Assembly (NCBI RefSeq): GCF_032854445.1 | Contig: NC_088303.1 | Coordinates: 2,611,501 to 2,675,500, forward strand | DNA length: 64,000 nucleotides | Direction of reading: 5' to 3' | From: Liolophura sinensis | Taxonomy: Eukaryota > Mollusca > Polyplacophora > Chitonida > Chitonidae | Shown: positions 61,301-64,000 of the stretch, piece by piece | How positions within the stretch are numbered: the stretch's first letter is position 1 | How the letters are laid out: each line of letters opens with the position of its first letter | Notes under the pieces: model-generated | Told to the model about the DNA's origin: nothing | The model's input: only the letters and a program-made list of their open reading frames with translations | Database searches by the model: none | Position numbers and translations under genes: made by a program

Positions 61301-62168
61301 TCACTTTGGATTCTTCTCTGAAAGCGGTTTTCTCATTGCCCTTATGAATGAGGTTACAGATTCGAATCCATCTCTCTCTGGTCAGGCTTCGGAAAGTTTG
61401 TTAGGTACCTGGAGAAAGGTGGTAGTTTATTCAAGTCAGCATTTAATCAAAATCATATTATACATCTCTGAAGGTTTCTTTCAGTACCCGATTGCTCTTA
61501 GAACAATGAAGTCGATGCTTCGGATTTAGCTTTCTAGTAGTCAAAATGAGCGGTGGTCAATTCCGGGAATTACCGTTTTCTCTGTGCCATTCACATGACT
61601 GCCGTCGTATGGTTGAAAATTAGTCGATGTTAAATCATCAGTTAACTAAGTAAATAAATGAATAAATAAAATCGTTCTCGAGACCGCCAGAATAGCTATA
61701 AAAGAACAACGTTTTTACATTTCACAACATAAAAAAATCACTGGGTTGATAAGTTAAGTATAACGGGCATTTCTCTCAAATTCCTGTGATCTTGTCATGC
61801 GCGGTTTGTCACGACGCCCATGGAGATCCAGAGCTTAACAGACACAACTTCACGAGTGGCCGTAATCGTCTTCCATACATATTGCGTACATTGCGTCCTT
61901 TTTTTGCCTTGCAGGCAATGCGGTTGGCAATCTGGACTTCCTGCTTTGGCCTTGGTTTGAGCGACTCTGTGTTGTGGAGGTCATCAGTGGGTTCAAGTTC
62001 ACCGAAGAGAGGTTCCCGAAGCTTTTCTCCTGGATGAAGAACATGAACAACTTACCAGCGGTCCAGAAAACCGCCTTTGATGTAGCATCTCACTTGGTCT
62101 TCGTCAAATCGCTGAAGGACAGAAATCCTAACTACGATTATGGACTTCCGGTCTCCTCAAAGTTATGA
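55273..62168 (+). CDS. GSTO: Glutathione S-transferase, omega class, five exons, 245 residues
   Basis: Exons: 55273-55306, 56253-56358, 60433-60652, 61116-61239, 61915-62168; all GT-AG, total 246 codons with stop. Omega GSTs are cytosolic thioltransferases and dehydroascorbate reductases that also act on methylated arsenicals. Diagnostic features: [20 protein letters not shown], with the omega catalytic cysteine at residue 31 (Cys32 in human GSTO1); the glutathione-contacting cis-proline in [10 protein letters not shown] (Val71-Pro72); YES at 82-84; and [12 protein letters not shown] in the helical C-terminal domain. Length is close to the usual 241. Nothing looks broken, so it is presumably functional. 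Intron 2 holds a 3.5-kb minisatellite and two SINEs. Confidence 0.96.
55852..56118 (-). mobile_element. Full-length SINE (family A) in GSTO intron 1
   Basis: Reverse orientation, 267 bp, from (TTTA)n to the tRNA-like head (gactgagccacggaggcccc). The 10-bp tgtatattag flanks it at 55842-55851 and 56119-56128. Confidence 0.92.
56253..56358 (+). CDS. GSTO: GSTO exon 2 (catalytic cysteine)
   Basis: Acceptor cttctcacag, donor gtaagt, 106 nt. Encodes [20 protein letters not shown] and [16 protein letters not shown]. The thioredoxin-like fold begins here. Confidence 0.95.
56522..56781 (+). mobile_element. Old full-length SINE (family A) in GSTO intron 2
   Basis: Plus orientation: tRNA-like head (ccctggccgaggtggttagc), body (tggtcgtgggtttccttcgg) and tail (caaatattcttgagtgcgac then (AAAT)n). 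Many differences from the young copies and no clear target duplication. Confidence 0.85.
56822..60292. repeat. Minisatellite, unit 68 bp, about 51 copies, in GSTO intron 2
   Basis: The unit is cagacatgttgtgtggtccc, gttagacggtatgtcctgaa, cggaaaacgttgcccgtcat and attacaca. Period 68 bp is kept almost throughout. Variants alternate between neighbours (ggtccc/ggcccc, gaatgg/gaacgg, gtcata/gctata), giving a 136-bp dimeric unit from about 57060 to 57700. Later copies (after about 58850) are more mixed. Three 67-codon open frames arise because 204 bp is three units; they are not genes. Confidence 0.95.
60433..60652 (+). CDS. GSTO: GSTO exon 3 (glutathione-binding loop)
   Basis: Acceptor taacctacag, donor gtgagc, 220 nt. 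Encodes [40 protein letters not shown] and NEYLEDIYP, the rest of the thioredoxin-like domain, and the first helix of the C-terminal domain. Confidence 0.95.
60737..61115. other. GSTO intron 3, nothing recognised
   Basis: AT-rich intron sequence ending in the acceptor cttaattcttgcag. Confidence 0.6.
61116..61239 (+). CDS. GSTO: GSTO exon 4
   Basis: 124 nt, phase 0 to phase 1, donor gtaagt. Encodes [20 protein letters not shown], then a helix ([19 protein letters not shown]) and LA. Confidence 0.94.
61240..61914. other. GSTO intron 4
   Basis: No exon seen. A degraded SINE tail (cgtcgtatggttgaaaatta then aaataaatgaataaataaaa) lies at about 61600-61670. Confidence 0.55.
61915..62168 (+). CDS. 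GSTO: GSTO exon 5 (C-terminal domain and stop)
   Basis: Acceptor tttgccttgcag; encodes [38 protein letters not shown] and the tail to VSSKL with TGA at 62166-62168. An ATTAAA at 62254-62259 is a plausible polyadenylation signal. Confidence 0.95.
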
Positions 62169-62546
62169 GGCGTTTTGTATGAAAGTTTCTGAGGTTCGCA
62201 TGTGACGTCGTGATCCCAGAAGACCAATGAACTGACAGCCATATTAGAGCATTATTAAAATGAAATGGCGGAAGAGCATACGTTACAATACAAAAGCATT
62301 AAGTACGAAATGCAAACCCTCTATATATTACCAGTGATAAATTGTGATTTGACATGATATCGAACTGATGTACGAATAACCACAAATCACTGAGATGGCG
62401 AGTATCCAGATATATTTGACTTATTTCTCTTGCCAGGCTTAACATGGTGTACTTCCAACAATATTCAGTATTAAAAGATAAAATATTTCGAATAATTCGA
62501 ATTAAATAATAATTTACACACACACACACATATATATATCTATCTA

Positions 62547-62585
<39 letters not shown>

Positions 62586-63762
62586 GTTCTAAATATTTCA
62601 CGGCTACATGCCTTAAATTGAAAAATCTTTATCTCTCACACTTCATAACCGGTGTTAACAATATAGCAATTCATCATAATATCAAATCAAAAATAGTGTC
62701 GATAAAAATTTATATGTAACACTTTTAAAAAGGCATGCCAAAATTAAAAACGATGTGCACTAAACTGCTGAGGATTTCTTCAAGAGCACTTTCAATATTT
62801 CTTGAATACTACAGCGAAAATATGTGACCAGCCATATGAACATGTTTTATTTTTATTTATTTATTCATTTGGGAGTAATATTAAATATTAATCAGTAAGT
62901 CAGTAATATTAAATCGGTGGTCAATTTTAGAGTGGAGAAAACTGTAGTGACCGGAGTAAACCACAAGCTTGTATGGCAAGTAACTGACGAACTCTACCAC
63001 ATGTAGTGCACAGAGATTTACTGGCCTGCAGAGCAAGTGTATGTGTCATATGGGTGTATGGGTGGAATGCCACTTAGATGACGAGCTTAATATAATATGT
63101 ATGTATGTACGCTTGGGGTTTAACGTCGTACTTAACAATTTTTCAGTCATATGACGACGAGGAGTCATTAGGTGTGTGTACATATACTATGTCTTCTAGT
63201 GGCAGGGTGATTCCACGCCGCCAAAGTGTCACGCCGAAGACACAAGACATGTCATACTGACATCATGACAAACAGTCCTGTTTCCTTGCTCTAGCCTCTC
63301 AGTGCTGGACGCCAAACGAGGTAACAACAAGTGCCATTACTGAAGTCTTTGTTATAACCCGACCCGGGTTTGATCCGGGATCACCCGACTTCAAGACGCA
63401 CGCTTTAACCATTAGGCCACCGAAGCTGTCATGGGTGGGGGTGGGGGTGGGGGGGGGGAGGATAGATTATATAATGCAACCTTAATTATGACATACTTAT
63501 AACAAAATATACCAATAAAACCAGGACATATTTTCGCATCACCTCGACACAAGTTTACAATCTAACAGTAACAGGCGAAAATGCAGATAGCACAATCACT
63601 TATTCAATGCACCATTACGTTTAAACTATATATGAATAATGCCAGTGTGACCAGCACGAAGCAAGCACCCATCAATAATAAGACGTAAAGCACTATTGAG
63701 GACCATTCTTCTATTAAATATAGTCCAGCTAGGAACAGAATTCCTATTTGCCCTGATGAAAA
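62169..63762. other. Intergenic; microsatellite and SINE
   Basis: Short CA and TA/CTAT microsatellites at 62517-62581. AT-rich sequence without recognised exons up to the SINE at 63100, and a G-rich run at 63430-63462. Confidence 0.5.
63100..63430 (-). mobile_element. tRNA-derived SINE (family B)
   Basis: Reverse orientation. The body reads cttggggtttaacgtcgtac then caatttttcagtcatatgac. The tRNA-like head at 63370-63427 has ggcctaatggttaaagc as A box and ccggatcaaacccggg as B box on the minus strand. Confidence 0.82.
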
Positions 63763-64000
63763 TTATTTCTGCGATAGCGATTTATTTGCGTCTTTTTCCA
63801 TGACCCATTTGGACTCTGGTTCCGCCTCGGATTTTAGAATATAGGTACCCCGTGCTTTCATTTCTGGACACATTTCCAGTATTCGTTCTATAAGGTCCTT
63901 AGGAAGTACACAATACACCAGCAATGTCCTTAGATTTCGGCATTCCTTGGCTACAAATTCTAGAGCTGTGTAAAATTTCTGATTGGCCATTGGATGGAGA
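63763..64000 (-). CDS. Last exon of an unidentified protein, possibly F-box/LRR type (partial)
   Basis: The minus-strand frame is open to the window edge (LHPMANQKFYTALEFVAKEC, RNLRTLLVYCVLPKDLIERI, LEMCPEMKARGTYILKSEAE) and ends at TAA after KSLSQK. The pattern of short hydrophobic repeats with EC.NL.TL and MCPEM resembles the end of leucine-rich repeats in F-box proteins, but this is impression, not identification. The protein looks real: balanced composition, no low complexity. The 5' part lies beyond 64000. Confidence 0.5.
   Translation of the reverse strand, partial: LHPMANQKFYTALEFVAKECRNLRTLLVYCVLPKDLIERILEMCPEMKARGTYILKSEAEPESKWVMEKDANKSLSQK

Overview
The window is eukaryotic: intron-rich, AT-rich and full of tandem repeats and SINEs. 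A Gs-alpha gene, an omega-class glutathione transferase, a secreted protein with two C-type lectin domains, and SINEs of the type scattered through molluscan genomes point to a lophotrochozoan animal, most likely a mollusc. I cannot name the species. All genes are split, so the exon boundaries below come from reading splice sites and phases by eye.

Layout. About 1-9.3 kb, minus strand: the 5' end of a Gs-alpha gene (exons 1-3; later exons fall outside the window or were not found). A second exon encoding a Gs-type N-terminus lies 11.6 kb upstream (20937-21067), and a smaller look-alike exon lies at 11228-11270. A 5.7-kb minisatellite (14866-20556) separates them. About 20-32 kb: few genes, several minisatellites, and a dead 1659-bp Tc1-type transposon sitting inside one unit of a 35-bp minisatellite. 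About 26-39 kb, minus strand: a small, unrecognised family of genes. One copy (35031-38910) reads as a 140-residue single-pass membrane protein with a four-cysteine outer segment and a possible alternative cysteine-rich ending. The other copy (26206-34156) is incomplete. 41.3-51.7 kb, plus strand: the lectin gene, seven exons and 382 residues, made by an internal duplication of a lectin-plus-stalk cassette. 55.3-62.2 kb, plus strand: the glutathione transferase omega gene, five exons and 245 residues, with about 51 copies of a 68-bp repeat in intron 2. At the right edge, minus strand, is the last exon of an unidentified, perhaps F-box/LRR-like, protein.

The genes do not form an obvious pathway. 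What unites the window is its repeats: at least ten tandem arrays, several with higher-order structure, sit mostly in introns and between genes. Three SINE families are present; five copies of the commonest still have target-site duplications. Several gene-level oddities trace to duplication: alternative first exons, the tandem membrane-protein genes, the lectin cassette, and a signal-peptide exon whose end and splice donor were copied four times.
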